The position numbers and the translations under genes were made by a program. Shown here one piece after another: positions 46,693 through 59,360 of a stretch of DNA of 64,000 nt; position 1 is the first letter of the stretch, and each line of letters begins with the position of its first letter. Source of the stretch: Oryza sativa Japonica Group. Its lineage: Eukaryota; Streptophyta; Magnoliopsida; Poales; Poaceae. The notes beneath the pieces were generated by a model. That model was given only the letters and a program-made list of their open reading frames with translations, searched no databases and was not told where the DNA came from. The DNA lies in assembly GCF_034140825.1 (NCBI RefSeq), contig NC_089046.1:2680001-2744000 (forward strand), read 5' to 3'.

Positions 46693-47299
46693 GCCTCTGA
46701 GCGTTAGATGTTTCTGAAGTGGTCAACTAGAAGATCGATCTATAGCGACTGGTTCATCTCTCCTCTGAAGTCCTCGTCTTGGTAGATTGCTTCTGGGCAA
46801 GAAACTCTTTAATATTTTAATTTGATGGATTAGTGGATGGATTCAAGTTATGTTCCCAGCAACCGGTTGGCCGAGTAATTAGTTAGATTATTTTAGTGCA
46901 TGCCTGTCATGCATGCCGATCTTTTTCATCTTTCTCTCGTTTCACAAGTGCTAAACTGTATTTTTTTATAAAAAATTATATGGTCGAGTTGCTTTAAAAA
47001 ATCGTATTAATTAATATTTAATTAATAAGTTAATCCACTGCTTCGTTTTTTTACTGGGTGGGAAGGGTTCCGAACTTTTTAAATTACTTTTTTATAAAAC
47101 TTAATTAATTATAAGTGGGTCTCTTTCGTATATTTGTTCCAAATGGCCTATTAATTTTTCAATGATCCATGCATGTGTGTTATGACAATGTCTAATTAAA
47201 AGTAAAGTTGATAATAATGATAGTATCGCAGTTAATTGCTGAATCAACACGCTTTGTTGCCTGCAGCTGCCTGATCAGAAAGTCTCAGGATAGCGCTTA

Positions 47300-47532
47300 C
47301 TCCGTTTCATTTCGTTTTGATTGTTTTCCTAGTTAAATTTTTCAAAGTTTAATTAAATTTGTAAAAAGAATTTGGCAACATCTAAAACACCAAATTGGTT
47401 TTATTAAGTCTAACATTGAATATATTTTGATAATATATTTATTTTATGTTATGTCACTATATTTTTTATAAACTTAATCAAACTTAAATTAAAAAAAATT
47501 TCAAAACGGCTTATAATATGAAACAAATAGAG
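47300..47532. mobile_element. Diverged Stowaway-like MITE
   Basis: Left TTACTCCGTTTCATTTCGTT and right CAAAACGGCTTATAATATGA then AACAAATAGAGTAA form a weak inverted pair; TTTAATTAAA and AAACTTAATCAAAC phrases are mirrored inside. Confidence 0.5.
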
Positions 47533-49242
47533 TAATTAACTACTAGTAATTTTGATTAATTCAGTTCAAAGCTCACCAGATCGATTGCATCAGCCATCGT
47601 CTTCCTTACCCTTTTTATGATGGCTACTGCTACTCAGCGATATCATGATAATTACTACGGTACTTAGTTATCGTGGAAAACCATGAGGTTTTAAAAATGA
47701 GAAAGTTACCACGAGATCATCACGATATCTATAAGATAACCACGCGATATTGCAATTAGTCGACTTAATTTCCATCTTGATCTCCTATCCAGCTAACTGG
47801 ATGAGGTTTATGATCAGGATCGCACCCTTACTCTTTGGCGTTTGAGCCGAATATTGATGGCAACGAGATTGTTCAGGGGTTATGTGTTTGATCTGCAGGC
47901 CATGAAAGGTTGGTTTTCAATATCGATGCTTGCTGATGAATGGTAAATTAATCTGGCAGTGTTAAATTATTTAGAATTGTTACTGATTTATTTTTCTGTT
48001 ATATTGCAGTAATAATCAATTCTGTATTAGTGCTACGAATTAATCCTTCTGTGCCGCGAGGTTAGTGATGACGAACAGTCGTTGATTGTGGAAGAATTCG
48101 GCAGCGACAAATTAAAGGCCGGCCAAGAGAGAAGCTCTGGTCAATGACGGTCTCAGTTCTGAATGTCTGATCCCGGGCCACCTGGGCCATGGTCCAGGGC
48201 CTAGGCATGAAAGCCCATAAAGAACCATACATTTTCACCATATAATTTTCTCTTAGGCCAAATAAGAAGTTATCGGCCTCATCGGTTGGCTGATTTTCAG
48301 CTACAGCCTATTGGTTGGCTCCTTGGACTGTAGCATCAGATGATAGAAAAGCTTATGCTGATAAGCATCAGCCTGGTTGTGTTGATATGCTATAGCATAT
48401 GCCAACCGATGGTGGTCATCTGGTCCGAGGCTAACCCTAAACCTATGTAAAAAAAATCCAGCTATGTAAAAAGAATCCAATTTTAGATTGGTTTTTTTTT
48501 TATAGAGGAAGTATGATATGGACATAGAGAATTGCGCACCGCGGACATTTACAACCATGGTCCAACTCCATATATATCCATGGGAATATCTAAACTTGAA
48601 AGGCAGAAAATGTAAGGAGAAATCTAGCTAGCTCCATTGCACCATCGATAGCTACCTCAATGTCTCAAATGAATTCTTTTCTTTTAAAAGAAATAGAAAG
48701 GAAATCGATCGATAGCTACGACCTTCTCACTGCATCGAAAAGCTCCAGCAAGTTTACATCGATCCCTGCCTTTTTCTCCAAACTTTTCCTGTTTGTCAGT
48801 TGCAGGGTTCTTTCATCAAGGAAAAGAAGAAGGGACAGCCGATCGAGTCAAGCCCTGTTTGTAGCATCTCACGTAGTATACAGTGTGACGTACAGTGAGC
48901 CAGAAAAAAGGGCATAAATGCTTTTCATTTTAAAGAAAAAGAAAAGGGGGGTATAGTAGGACCAGAAATTAAGATACAAGATCATGACAGTTTCAAAAGG
49001 GTTTGAGGTTGCGAAGTAGTAGAATAATATATAAATCAAGATGTACATCTTGCTCTATTTGTTAATTAGTGGTCGACCTAAAATTTTATATTTGTCAGTT
49101 ATTAGATTAATTTATATAACGGATGAGCTATAAGATTGTGTACAATGAGTACAATATATACTATCTTAATTATAATGATGTACATATTAGTTGTAAAATA
49201 AAGAAACCTTTTTGGTTGTAAAATAAAGATACTCGATCTTCG

Positions 49243-49412
49243 TGTGCGGTCGCGTTAAGCGGCCTGCCTGCGAATATATATATTCGTGTGTAGTTGAGCA
49301 GCCCACACGCAAAGATGATGATCTTCACAGACCATCCTGGGCAGACAGGTCAGCCTTCCACACGCGAAAATGCCTTTTGGGCTGCCTGGAAAAAACGATT
49401 TCTGTACTAGTG
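49243..49412. mobile_element. Solo terminus of a CACTA-type transposon
   Basis: Ends ATTTCTGTACTAGTG at 49412; reversed this is CACTAGTACAGAAAT, the CACTA terminal form. Inside are subterminal CACACGC motifs at several spots in a GC-rich stretch with ATATATATATTCG. I found no opposite end and no transposase, so it is a fragment. Confidence 0.6.
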
Positions 49413-49666
49413 CCATCACATTTGTGATCATATCGTCCTTCTCTTTTTTTTAAAAAAAAAAGGCATAGATTGTGTTCATCCTAATTGTGAAGAGGCTAGG
49501 AGCAGTCTAATTGTATTATCTTAACGTAATTGTTTTAACTCCGTAAGGTTTTCTTTATGTACAATAGTTCTCTTAATTTAACTTGCGACTTTTAGTTTGA
49601 TTCGTTATTTTCTATTTTTCACATGTGCTCATATTTTACTAAAATTTAATCTCATGTACAGCAATA

Positions 49667-49770
49667 TCCCTTCGTCCCAAAATAGTTCTCTTAATATGTC
49701 TGTCTAAATTCGTAGTATTAGAAAATATCCCATCCGGGTTCTAAATTATTATATTTTAGGACAGAGGGAG
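49667..49770. mobile_element. Short Stowaway MITE
   Basis: TA at 49665-49666 and 49771-49772, ends TCCCTTCGTCCCAAAATA and TATTTTAGGACAGAGGGAG. 104 bp. Confidence 0.75.
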
Positions 49771-51513
49771 TACATGCACACGGGCGTGCATACCCATGCT
49801 ATGTGATATCGGATCTTTTTTTTATTTGGCATGTGCTAGTATATGCACCACAAAGGTGTACATAGGCATGGGTATGGTATGTATGCACGCACGCGTTCTA
49901 ACTTGTACTCATAAAAAAAACTTATCAATTTCATGTACTCCTGACGTCAGATAAATATGACCAGTCGAGTAGTAAAACCATTCAACGCAAATGAAATGTA
50001 TTTTGACGCCCAAAAATTCCTGGATGAATTTTTAGTGCGTGTGGCCATGCTTTCTTTCATTTTCAGATAATGGCACCAAGCGTTGGGCCCGAGCTATACC
50101 TAGCTAGCAAGAATCTGAATTAGTAGATGTTGGCATCAGACTCGCTCGATCGGATTTTGTGCGTGAAATGCAGCACAGAAGATATGTATGCTTGAGCGAT
50201 TACCTACTGCATCAATTTACTCTTGCGCCTTAATTACCGGCCGGTCACATAGACACGTACTCAAATTAATTAATTATCGTCTTAGCTTCGTTCTAAGATA
50301 GACATCTTTAATTTTGACTATCAATTCATGTTAATTCATTAGTTTAATAAAATAAAATTATGTGGTATATATGAAGAAAGTATTTCGCATAGTATATCCA
50401 AAATATAAATTAATCTTGTAATGTAAAACTATATATATCTTTATAATTTAATGATCGACTTAAAACAAAAGCTAATTAAAACGACAACTACTATTTAAAA
50501 GAGATGAAATACTATAGTTTTGGTACATAAAAATGATATTGTAAATTATCTAATATACTAATCTAATTGTTTAGCCTAAACATTATCATCCTAATATATG
50601 CGGAATTTAAAAGTAAAAAACTGATAGGTAAGCCATTAGTGCAATATTTGTGTTATAGCAGTAGCGCAGACAAAGTGATCGCGGTTTGATTCCATAGAGG
50701 CCTTCCGAGGGCCATCTACAATGCCCTAGGACAATCGCAAGTTCTCCCTCCAACACAAGTAATTGGGGTCGTAAGAGGTTTTATGGTTTCGGGCAGAAGA
50801 TTATCGTGAAGTGACTATCACCACGACACAGCATTGATCTCCCCTATTAATATGTTGCTGAGGGAGGAGGGCAAGTTTTGGCATTACCGATCAATGTGTT
50901 AGGTCGTGTTCTTAAGTGAAGATTCCCAACCTTCACTTCCTCGTTTACCACATGTACACCTCCCGAATTACTAAACAATGTGATTTTTGTAATAAAAAAT
51001 TATAGGAAAGTTATTGTAAAAAAATCATATTAATATATATTTCAAATGTTTAGCTAATACTTAATTAATCATGTGCTAATAAGTAACCTTAATTGATCGC
51101 GTTGATCGTGCAAGCAACGGGCGGAAATGACCGTGCATGATCTCCTCCCGGTTTGCATACGGAGAGGTCAAATTTCCCAAGAGATAGAAGCTAGTGATCT
51201 TGTTATTAAAAATGCTTTCATGATGTTCTTGTAACTTTTTTTGACATGACAATGAAGTAAAGTTATAATCCTAGCCTTACTAAAATCCTATTAAAATCTT
51301 ATATACGCGAATAGGATACCTTTTATCCTAGTGGATGAAAACTATGAGTCCATTCTTGCTGGCATATTTGGAAGCAGAGAAATATGCTAATCTTTCATAA
51401 TGTGCATCCAACTTTCGAAGCTTGGAGAAATCAGTTTAAGAGAGAGATTCTCCTACATATGTGCAGAATGAAGCACTATTTAAAACAATTAGTGTTTGAT
51501 TGGTTATAATCTA

Positions 51514-51748
51514 CTCCCTCCGTTTCGAAATGTTTGACGCCGTTGACTTTTTAGCACATGTTTGACCGTTCGTCTTTTTCAAAAAATTTAAGTAATTATT
51601 AATTCTTTTCCTATCATTTGATTCATTGTTAAATATATTTTTATGTAGACATATAATTTTACATATTTCATAAAAGTTTTTGAATAAGACGAACGGTCAA
51701 ATATGTGTTAAAAAGTCAACGGTGTCAAACATTTCGAAATGGAGGGAG
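51514..51748. mobile_element. Stowaway MITE
   Basis: TA at 51512-51513 and 51749-51750. CTCCCTCCGTTTCGAAATGT pairs with ACATTTCGAAATGGAGGGAG, and GACGCCGTTGACTTTTTA pairs with TAAAAAGTCAACGGTGTC. It is 235 bp, well preserved and so fairly young. Confidence 0.92.
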
Positions 51749-52241
51749 TAAGAACAATTTTCTTTGTGGCTCCTTTGTAGATAACTCCTTTTATTTATAA
51801 AATTTATACTGCTTGGCAAAACCTGGCAGTCATATTCACCTTAAAAGAAAGGAAAAGGCTATACGTACTAACTTTTTCTTACTAAATTCTTACTAACACT
51901 GATGTGTTATGCTACGAGTGCATCTAGATTTTTTGTAACTTCCATCTACTTAAATCAAACGGTTGAGATGATTGTTAGTAAAAGTTTAGTAAGAAAAATT
52001 TAGTACGTGTAGCATTGCTCTAAAAGAAATTATGAGTCCATGCCATACCACTCAACCGGTGCTCCCCCGAATCAACCATGAAGGTCTGAAATGATCCACT
52101 TATGAACTTCTTCTCCTTGATTCGAAACAAACTTGTTTTTCTGTTTGCTTGGATTCACGCATGGCGATTTGACACACGTCGATCAAATATTCAAAAGCAT
52201 CAAGTTCTTCGTTGCAACTTGCAGCCATCTTAAATTCTTAA

Positions 52242-53078
52242 TTAACAAGTGCAGTTATTAGCTAGCATATCATCTCTTGCTGCGCATGCATTCTTGGTCT
52301 CGCCGCCATCGACGTCGTCGTCGTTGACATCGTCGTCTGCTTCGCCGCCGCCGCCCACGGCCGCGGCGTTGGCGAAGCGCAGCGTGAGGCGACCGCCCTC
52401 GCGCGTCGCCTGCAGGAGCTCCTTCCCGGGGATCACCACCTCCATCAGCACGAACCTCCCCTCCGCCCGGAACGACCGGAAGCACACGCACGGCTTCCCG
52501 CCGCGCCCGATCGACCGTATCGGCGGCGGGAACGTCGGCGGCGTCGGTGCCAGCGTCGGCGTGCCCCGCTTCTCCCTCCCCGCGCCGTCGTCCTCCTCCA
52601 CGCCGTCCGTCTCCTCCTCGCCACGGCGGATGGCCTCGCCGTCGCCGTCGCCGTCCTTGACCATGTCGTCGGCGTCCACCGTGCTCTCCGTCCCGAGCCC
52701 CTCGGTGCAGAGCAGCAGCGACGACTCGGAGCTCTTGAGGCAGAAGCTGGCGCTCCTCTTGACGGCGGACGACTTCGGCCGGAGCAGCGCGTCCAGGGAC
52801 GAGCCGTCCTTGCTCTTGTCGTCGGCGACGTCGATCCACGACGCCGCGCGAACAGGCGGCGGCGGCGGCGGCAGGAACCGGGCGGCGGCGGCGACGTCCA
52901 CCGGCTTCTCCTGGAAGTGGAGCTCGCCGAAGATCTCGGTGAAGGAGGCCGTGTCGACGAGCTTCTTGCGGTGGTGCACATGGTTGCACGCCGACAGCGC
53001 CTCCAGCAGCGTCGGGTTCTCCGGCACCGGCAGCGGCTTCTCGAACAGCCGCCTCAGCGCGCCGCCGTCCGCCGCCAT
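52242..53078 (-). CDS. FANTASTIC FOUR (FAF)-like protein
   Basis: Single-exon, 278 residues from ATG 53078 (MAADGGALRRLFEKPLPVPE). The open frame extends a further 15 codons upstream but without an ATG, so this start is preferred; its context is GCGCATGG. Landmarks: FTEIFGELHFQ (about 46-56), SASFCLKSSESSLLLCTEGL (about 109-128), acidic low-complexity stretches, then the FAF domain (about 183-235): PPPIRSIGRGGKPCVCFRSF, EGRFVLMEVVIPGKELL and REGGRLTLRF. The canonical domain reads PPPIPSL...GKPW; here the tryptophan is cysteine. In Arabidopsis, FAF proteins modulate shoot meristem size and act on WUSCHEL; a similar role here is inferred. The C-terminal tail is rich in Asp and Gly. Family call is strong, function not tested. 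Confidence 0.9.
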   Translation of the reverse strand: MAADGGALRRLFEKPLPVPENPTLLEALSACNHVHHRKKLVDTASFTEIFGELHFQEKPVDVAAAARFLPPPPPPVRAASWIDVADDKSKDGSSLDALLRPKSSAVKRSASFCLKSSESSLLLCTEGLGTESTVDADDMVKDGDGDGEAIRRGEEETDGVEEDDGAGREKRGTPTLAPTPPTFPPPIRSIGRGGKPCVCFRSFRAEGRFVLMEVVIPGKELLQATREGGRLTLRFANAAAVGGGGEADDDVNDDDVDGGETKNACAARDDMLANNCTC

Positions 53079-55152
53079 GCGCGCCGCCGCCACCGGCCAA
53101 GAACCAAAGCTTTGCACCGGCAAAAAAGATATGCCGCAGAAGCTTCAGCCAAAGTGCTTAAGTAGATGTGTCACTGCGTTTACCTCAAAAAGGCGTCAGT
53201 CAATTCAGATGAGGCGTCAGAGATGGACAATTTGCAGAAAAAAATGTTTTGTATTTGTATATAAAATATGTGTTGTGACTGACAAATTTTGGGGCAGGAA
53301 GAAATTTGAGTAATTCTCTGATGAATTCAGAGGAAGAGAGAGATATATATATCATATATATTGTGAGAGAAAAAGAAGAGGCTGAGAAAGATTCAGGCAT
53401 ATGTATGTGGCTGTGGAATTGGAATATTTTCTCACAAGTGGAGAGCAACTACTTGAGGAGACCTGTCATTTTGCCTGCAAATGCTACTACTACTACTCGA
53501 TTCTGTACTTCTGTATGACTGCCACTGCAACAGCAAGCTGCAAGCACAAGTGTTGGTGTTCAGAATTCAGGATCTTATATAATATAAGTACTTTTTGGCT
53601 TGCTTGATCAGAATTCAGAAGCTACTAGCAGGTAAAAGGTGTGCAATAATGCAGCTAGAGGAGGCATCTCTGAGCCCCATGAAATCTGTTATCTGTACTT
53701 GACACGTCAGTTGCTTCACTATTCTGATTCTGGAACAGGAGTTGACCTGTCCTCATGTTTGCCATGATCTTGCTGTGACTTGCATGCATGATCCATATGC
53801 TTTTATGTCTCTATGAAGTAAGAAGCTAGATCAATTTTCTGAGTTCTCTCTGTCTCGAGATAGGGCACATATTCTTCCTCTTAATGTCAGTTCCTTGGAG
53901 GTATTTTCCTCCCTTTTTACACACAGTTTACTTGGTCACATGTATTTTGGATGTAGAGGCTAATATTTGTATTATAAAAAAAATGCTTCAGTTACCACTT
54001 CTGTGTGCGACTGAGATATGATTGTAGACCATGATGCAGTGGAAATATCCAGTGAAAACCATCAAACCCGTGAAAAAGGTCCGGTTTTATTCGATGGTTT
54101 TCACCGGATATTCCCCCGTGATGTAAACTCTGATAAGATCACTAGAACAGAATTCCATTCGTTCTGTCAAAAAACAATTCCAATTTCACGTGGTGCAAGA
54201 ACTGATCTGATAATGGCGCGATGATTTTCCCCAACCAGTAGTGTTCTTGTCACTGAGAATCACACCGCTGTGAAGTGATCTTGAAGATGGAATGTGTAGC
54301 TGCTTTCAAAACTGACAGGGAATAAAGGATGTGACTGTCACAACAATGGAGTGCAATTCATCCCATTTACAGCTGAACAGGCAGAAAGCAAGCTGAAATT
54401 TGCATTTCTCGGCTGCCTCTTATCTGTCTGAATTTTCTTTCTGAAGCGTACCTGGATGTCTGGATGAAATTGCAATAGATGTGTTTCTTGCTTATACTAT
54501 TGTTCTTTTTGACGATTAGGACAAAGCGTGAAGGAGGGAGTAGGACAAAGCTACATGATGCAATGGATGGACATGGATAAGATGGTGAGAGTTACATTTC
54601 AGATAGTTCAGTATAGGGAAATTACGATACTTTCAGAAACATGAAGTGGATGAATTAACGCAATGTGAATTGGAATCGAGGATCCAATGTTCAAAACTTA
54701 GAACTTAAATTTTCAAACATATGAGAACAGAGTACTTGCAAACAAGATGAAAATGCTGGAACAGTTGGTTGATCCAACCAGATTCCAGAAGAATGAGAGA
54801 TAAAAAGAGGTACACAATGAAATGAGAATAAACACAAGTACACAACATAATTATCCATGAACAATTCTCAGATAGCTAAGATTTTAGGCATTGGAGACAT
54901 TTATGTACAAGGGGAAAGCAACAGTCTGTTTGATTCACTCAGACAACAGTAGTACTCATAAACAAGATACATAAGTTAGCAGCAACAGAAAATGATCTAA
55001 AAACACCGTGATCATGGTCCAACAAGAAATGATAAGCACATCAAAAAATGCAAAATGCACAAAGCACACAGCTCTTGGTCCTATTTTCAGGAAACAGGAA
55101 ACATTGGGTCAGTCATCTACTTCACAACAACAATTTGCGGCAACTTCTGATT
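53079..55152. other. Intergenic region; promoter side of the FAF-like gene
   Basis: No gene recognised. An AT-rich ATATATATCATATATATT stretch at about 53344-53361 could serve as TATA region for the FAF-like gene. A hairpin lies at 54044-54112. The part nearest 55152 is probably the 3' UTR and flank of the RopGAP gene. Confidence 0.5.
54044..54112. repeat. Hairpin with 20-bp arms
   Basis: 54044-54063 (AATATCCAGTGAAAACCATC) and 54093-54112 are inverted with one mismatch, loop 29 bp. It may be the core of a very small MITE. Confidence 0.85.
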
Positions 55153-58100
55153 TCATCGCCACGCTTCGATCCGTTCAACCTTTGAGTTTATCCTGCTCAC
55201 AATGCTCGCACCTTTTGATTTCTCAGATGCTGGAGCAGCACGTGTTCCAAACTGCACCTTGCCCTTTCTAGTCCTCCTACTATTCAGGCTACGGCTCCCT
55301 TTGCCTTGAAGTAAGTTCATAGCTGTAGCACGGGGAGCAGCGGCAGCTGCTGCCAGAGCAGGTTGGGAGCAACTAGTAGAGCCCTCTGTCTCCATGCTCG
55401 TTAGGGCTACATTTTCCGGGCAACTGGAATCCGCAAATTTTCCTTCAGCAAGATTGGTCTTATTAGGTTTCTCTTCAGTGCTGTGCACGGGACTGTTCAG
55501 AAGGGGCTCCTCGCTGACGAAAGAGGGACGCCTGGATCCTTCGTCAGGGTGAGAATCAAGCGAGAGGCCGGTGGTCTGGTGTCCATTTTCATCAGACGGG
55601 TCCTTCTGAGGAAGAGACAAATCATCCAGATCAGACTCTTCTCTATCCTTGAGGGTTTTTTGTATTAGCATCTTAAGAAAATTCATCACTTGTACTGCAT
55701 ACATCAATGCAGTCAAGGGATCTGCCATCTGCATTACATGTGTGACAACAGTTAGAATCCACCTAATGAAATATCAGTACCATGATCGCAATAGGATAAC
55801 ACACTACCTGAGTCATATTTGGTGCAAAAACCATGGCAATATTGCGCGCATTCATCTTGTTTATTTGCTCTTCTTGGACAACATCAGCCATCAAATTAAC
55901 AGCCCAGTCTAGTAAGGCTGCTTCAGTTGGTGGAAGGCATTTGGCAACACGAGCACAGTCCTCTTCAGACTGGCATTGCATCACCTGTTCAGGTGGGATT
56001 GAGTCCAGCACCCCACTCGGGAGTTCCCTAAACCAGGCCTGGAAAACATGCGAAAATATATATGGGGTGGGAATACACCTTTGTTATCAAATTTGTGTGA
56101 CCGCACCTATAACTGCTTCCAAAAGCAAATATTAGATTCTGCAACAGAATATTGCTGACAGCACAGCCTCAATTTTGTATGTGTTGACAAATAATAAATT
56201 GTGAAAAAAATCTTTCTAAATGGAAAGGACATGATCAGGTTCCATAGGAAGTCTGGATTCTCTGCCAGGTGTTTTTCTTTTTGTGAAATTCCACTAGTTC
56301 AGTACAGACAATAATCAACAGCTATCTAAGTATTGTACATGTGATCAGGATACTGGTGATGTCAATGGAATCACATAATTCAAAATAATAGAAAGAAGCT
56401 TACTTTGATTAGACCTGCCAAACAGTGGACATCAATACCCTCTGGCACGATCCCACCATTTAATTGGTCTCTCACAAGCTCTTCTTGGCTATTCTCTGCA
56501 TTTATGCGAAAAATACCTTCTGCCTGCAAAGTACAAACAAAGACACTGATTAAAACAAAAACAGTAACCAATTTAAATAGTTTTAAAATCAATTAAAATC
56601 TAACAAGCCATACCCGAAGACCGCCTTGTTCATAAAGACGTCTTTGCATCATCAAGAGAATTGTTGGGACACTGTTTCCTCTGGAATCATAGGAGCACTG
56701 CATCGATTCTGTTGAAACTCCAAAGACACTTGCACTGCAAGTAAAGTTTTAATCAGCTCACAATCTCGGATGCTAAATCAAACAAAAATTAAGCATAATC
56801 GATATTGCTCAAAATTCCATATTATCAGTGCAAATAGGTTAAGTTTGCAAAACTTGTCGTAGAATCAACCTAATGTATGAAAACAAGAGCTGAAGAGCAT
56901 TTGTCAATAAGGTCAAGGCATATTTTTAAGAAACATATTTAACAATTTATATGGTACATAAAAACATTGTTCAAATTCTTATGAGTTATATCAACCTACT
57001 TACAAATCTTTGCACCAAAATAAAAGACATGCATAAATGTCGCATTATCAGTAAGGTTGTTAAAATACTACTTCCGTATTGCTTAGCTTAACCCAAGCAA
57101 TAAATTGTCCCAGGGAACATTTTCTTTTTCAGGAGCTTTGCTCGTTTCATGTTCTCCAACTATTGACTGAGCACCAACTTTATGATACAATTTTATTGAC
57201 CTTCTACCAGCAATTCTTCAGTTTGAAGACTATATGTAGGTGTTTGTGCCGCTTTATCTTCTTTTGAAGACACTAGGTTCCCTTTCTTCCATAAAGTAGA
57301 AACTGGATAAACAACCGTTTTATCTATTCTTTTTAGATTTTGTAGTCTAATGACCTGGGACTCCCAACAGAATATTTTTCATTTCCCTTATTGTATCTGC
57401 TGTTTTCCTAGTATAGATGTATAGGAGTAAGTCAGAAAGGACAGCAAAGAAAAAAAATCAATATTTCAAGCAACTCAAGTTCAAAACGCAAAACAAACAC
57501 ATGTAGACAAATGAAAATGAAAGTACAAATGTGAATGGATCATCCAATTAATATGGCGTGTATCATTAGTCAAACATGACACTTTCTCATAGCTTTCTAA
57601 TAACAGGTGATGCCATGATCCTTTTTTATATATATATTCCAATGTCAATCAACAGAACTCCTAGGACAATTTCTTCTGGTATGGTGTTTAATTAAAGGTG
57701 TCGTTTTCCTTCTTACTAGATTCGGTTGATGAAAGATAATCATATGCATACCTTTTAAGCTCTAGCCCATGAATATTGATGGGTTAAATTGGTGTGCTTG
57801 CTTATGAGTCAAACAGGACCACAATTATTGATGGGTTAAAGGAACAGGAAAGAAATACTACCGCTGTAAACGCCAGGATGAAGGAGCAGGCAAACCACAT
57901 GCTACTATTACTAAGTAAATACCTTTAATAAGGTAAATATAACAGTAAATTTTTTCTCTAACACATGATCTAATTGATTTACAACAAACTACCACTACAA
58001 CGGTCCAACCAGCCTTATTTGTTAGTAGAAAAAACAACAGTTTGATTACAGTACCATTTATAATTGAAGGTATTTTTTCCACCCAAGTTTTACAAGGTAG

Positions 58101-59360
58101 TAAGCAGCTACAGAAAAATCATGCGATGCCATCAAAAAACAGTACATCTGAAGACATGATTGGACCATTATTAATGAGTGATGGAGAAAAATGTGGCACA
58201 CACACTTCTTCTACATTTCTAGAGTGGTGGTCCGAAGCCTAACCCCAATCATCAAGACATGCACATTTTGTCTACCACGGTTCAAATGCAGCAAAGGTTA
58301 TAAAGTCTACCAACACAAAGACCAAAACCAAACGGAGTATAATACACAAACTTAATTCAAACAGAATTTAAAACTCCACCTAGAAAACATAAAAAATGTC
58401 TTTCTACCAATTCAGATGAAAGCGGCACAGTCGCACAGAGTTTTTAATAAACAAATAACTTTTCTTTTTACCACAACCGAAACAAAAACCATACTTTGCA
58501 AACACCAATGCAACCTAAATTTAGGAAACAGGCTCAAATTTCTTCTTTAAGAACAACTTGTTTGAAGCCAACACTATTTAAATTAGAGGACTCTTAACAT
58601 TTCTGCAACAATGCATATCAAAACTCCAGCAGAAATGCAAACAATGACACCCAAAAAAAGGTTTACCACTTTTTTGAACACAGAAAATTAAACCTGAACT
58701 ACAAACTGAATGACCTGAAACTCTGAAGAATTCACACAAAAAAAGGTTTACCACTTTTGAACACAGAAAATTAAACCTGAACTACAAACTGAATGACCTG
58801 AAACTCTGAAGAATTCAAACAAAAAAGGTTTACCACTTTTTGAACACAGAAAATTAAACCTGAACTACAAACTGAATGGCCTGAAACTCTGAAGAATTCA
58901 GCTCCTAGTGATGAACAGACCTCGCACTGGGAGCGCGGCGGGGCACCTCGGGCTCGAACTCCACGGGGAGCCCGAGGAATCCATGGAACCTATCGAAGGT
59001 GACGTGCGCCACGTGCTGCACGTCCGTCGGCCACCCTATCTCCATCCCTTCGCCGCCGCCGCCGTCCTCCGCGCTGCACCCGAGCAGCGACTTCCGCAGC
59101 AGCGCGAGCAGCAGCGCCAAGAACGACCACTCCTCCTCCTCCTCCTCCGATTCTCCTCCCTCTTCCTCGCGCCGTTCTTGGATTCCCAAGCTTCCTGTAG
59201 ATCCCAGGCTGCTGCCGCTACCGCTGCTGCTTCTTCTTGGGAGCACGTCGCCATCGGAGGTGGCTAAATAACGCAGTGAGGAGGAGGAGGAGGAGGAGGA
59301 GGAGCGGCTTGCGGGTGAAGCGAGGTTGGTCGGGCCCCGGAAGAGCGCCACCTCCGCCAT
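55153..59360 (-). CDS. Rho-of-plants GTPase-activating protein with CRIB motif (RopGAP)
   Basis: Five exons: 58921-59360, 56614-56734, 56404-56523, 55808-56038 and 55153-55728, all GT-AG, 495 residues. Serine-rich N terminus, acidic run (about 65-77), CRIB motif EIGWPTDVQHVAHVTFDRF (about 107-125), then the RhoGAP domain: FGVSTESMQCSYD, QRRLYEQGGLR, AEGIFRINAENSQEE with the arginine finger at about 193, DVHCLAGLIKAWFRELP, and NKMNARNIAMVFAPNMTQ. CRIB plus RhoGAP is the plant-specific RopGAP layout: it speeds GTP hydrolysis by ROP GTPases at the plasma membrane, shaping polar growth, hypoxia and defence signalling. The C-terminal 150 residues are low complexity and basic. Intron 1 (2186 bp) carries a tandem repeat near its 5' splice site. 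Confidence 0.95.
58655..58900. repeat. Three ~83-bp tandem units in RopGAP intron 1
   Basis: The phrase GGTTTACCACTTTT starts near 58660, 58745 and 58827, each followed by GAACACAGAAAATTAAACCT and ending GAAGAATTCA. The units are nearly identical, so recent. They end about 20 bases from exon 1 (58921). Confidence 0.92.

Larger units (their letters stand above)
47600..52241. other. Intergenic region between the germin cluster and the FAF-like gene
   Basis: No gene recognised. It contains mobile-element pieces at 49243-49412, 49667-49770 and 51514-51748. A segment with ATCGGTTGG near 48278 and CCAACCGAT near 48402 could be the ends of an undefined inverted-repeat element. MITE-like fragments lie near 50930-51080. 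Confidence 0.5.

Noticed and set aside
48022-48032. Second possible CACTA end (CTGTATTAGTG)
   Set aside because: Only about eleven bases match, same orientation as the better end at 49412, no subterminal motifs.
50670-50710. Possible tRNA because of GCGGTTTGATTCC
   Set aside because: No acceptor stem or D-arm could be paired around it.
52249-53313. 354-residue open frame on the plus strand across the FAF-like gene
   Set aside because: Antisense shadow of a GC-rich coding exon. The minus frame contains the FAF domain and a conserved start; the plus frame shows only Ser/Pro-rich low complexity.
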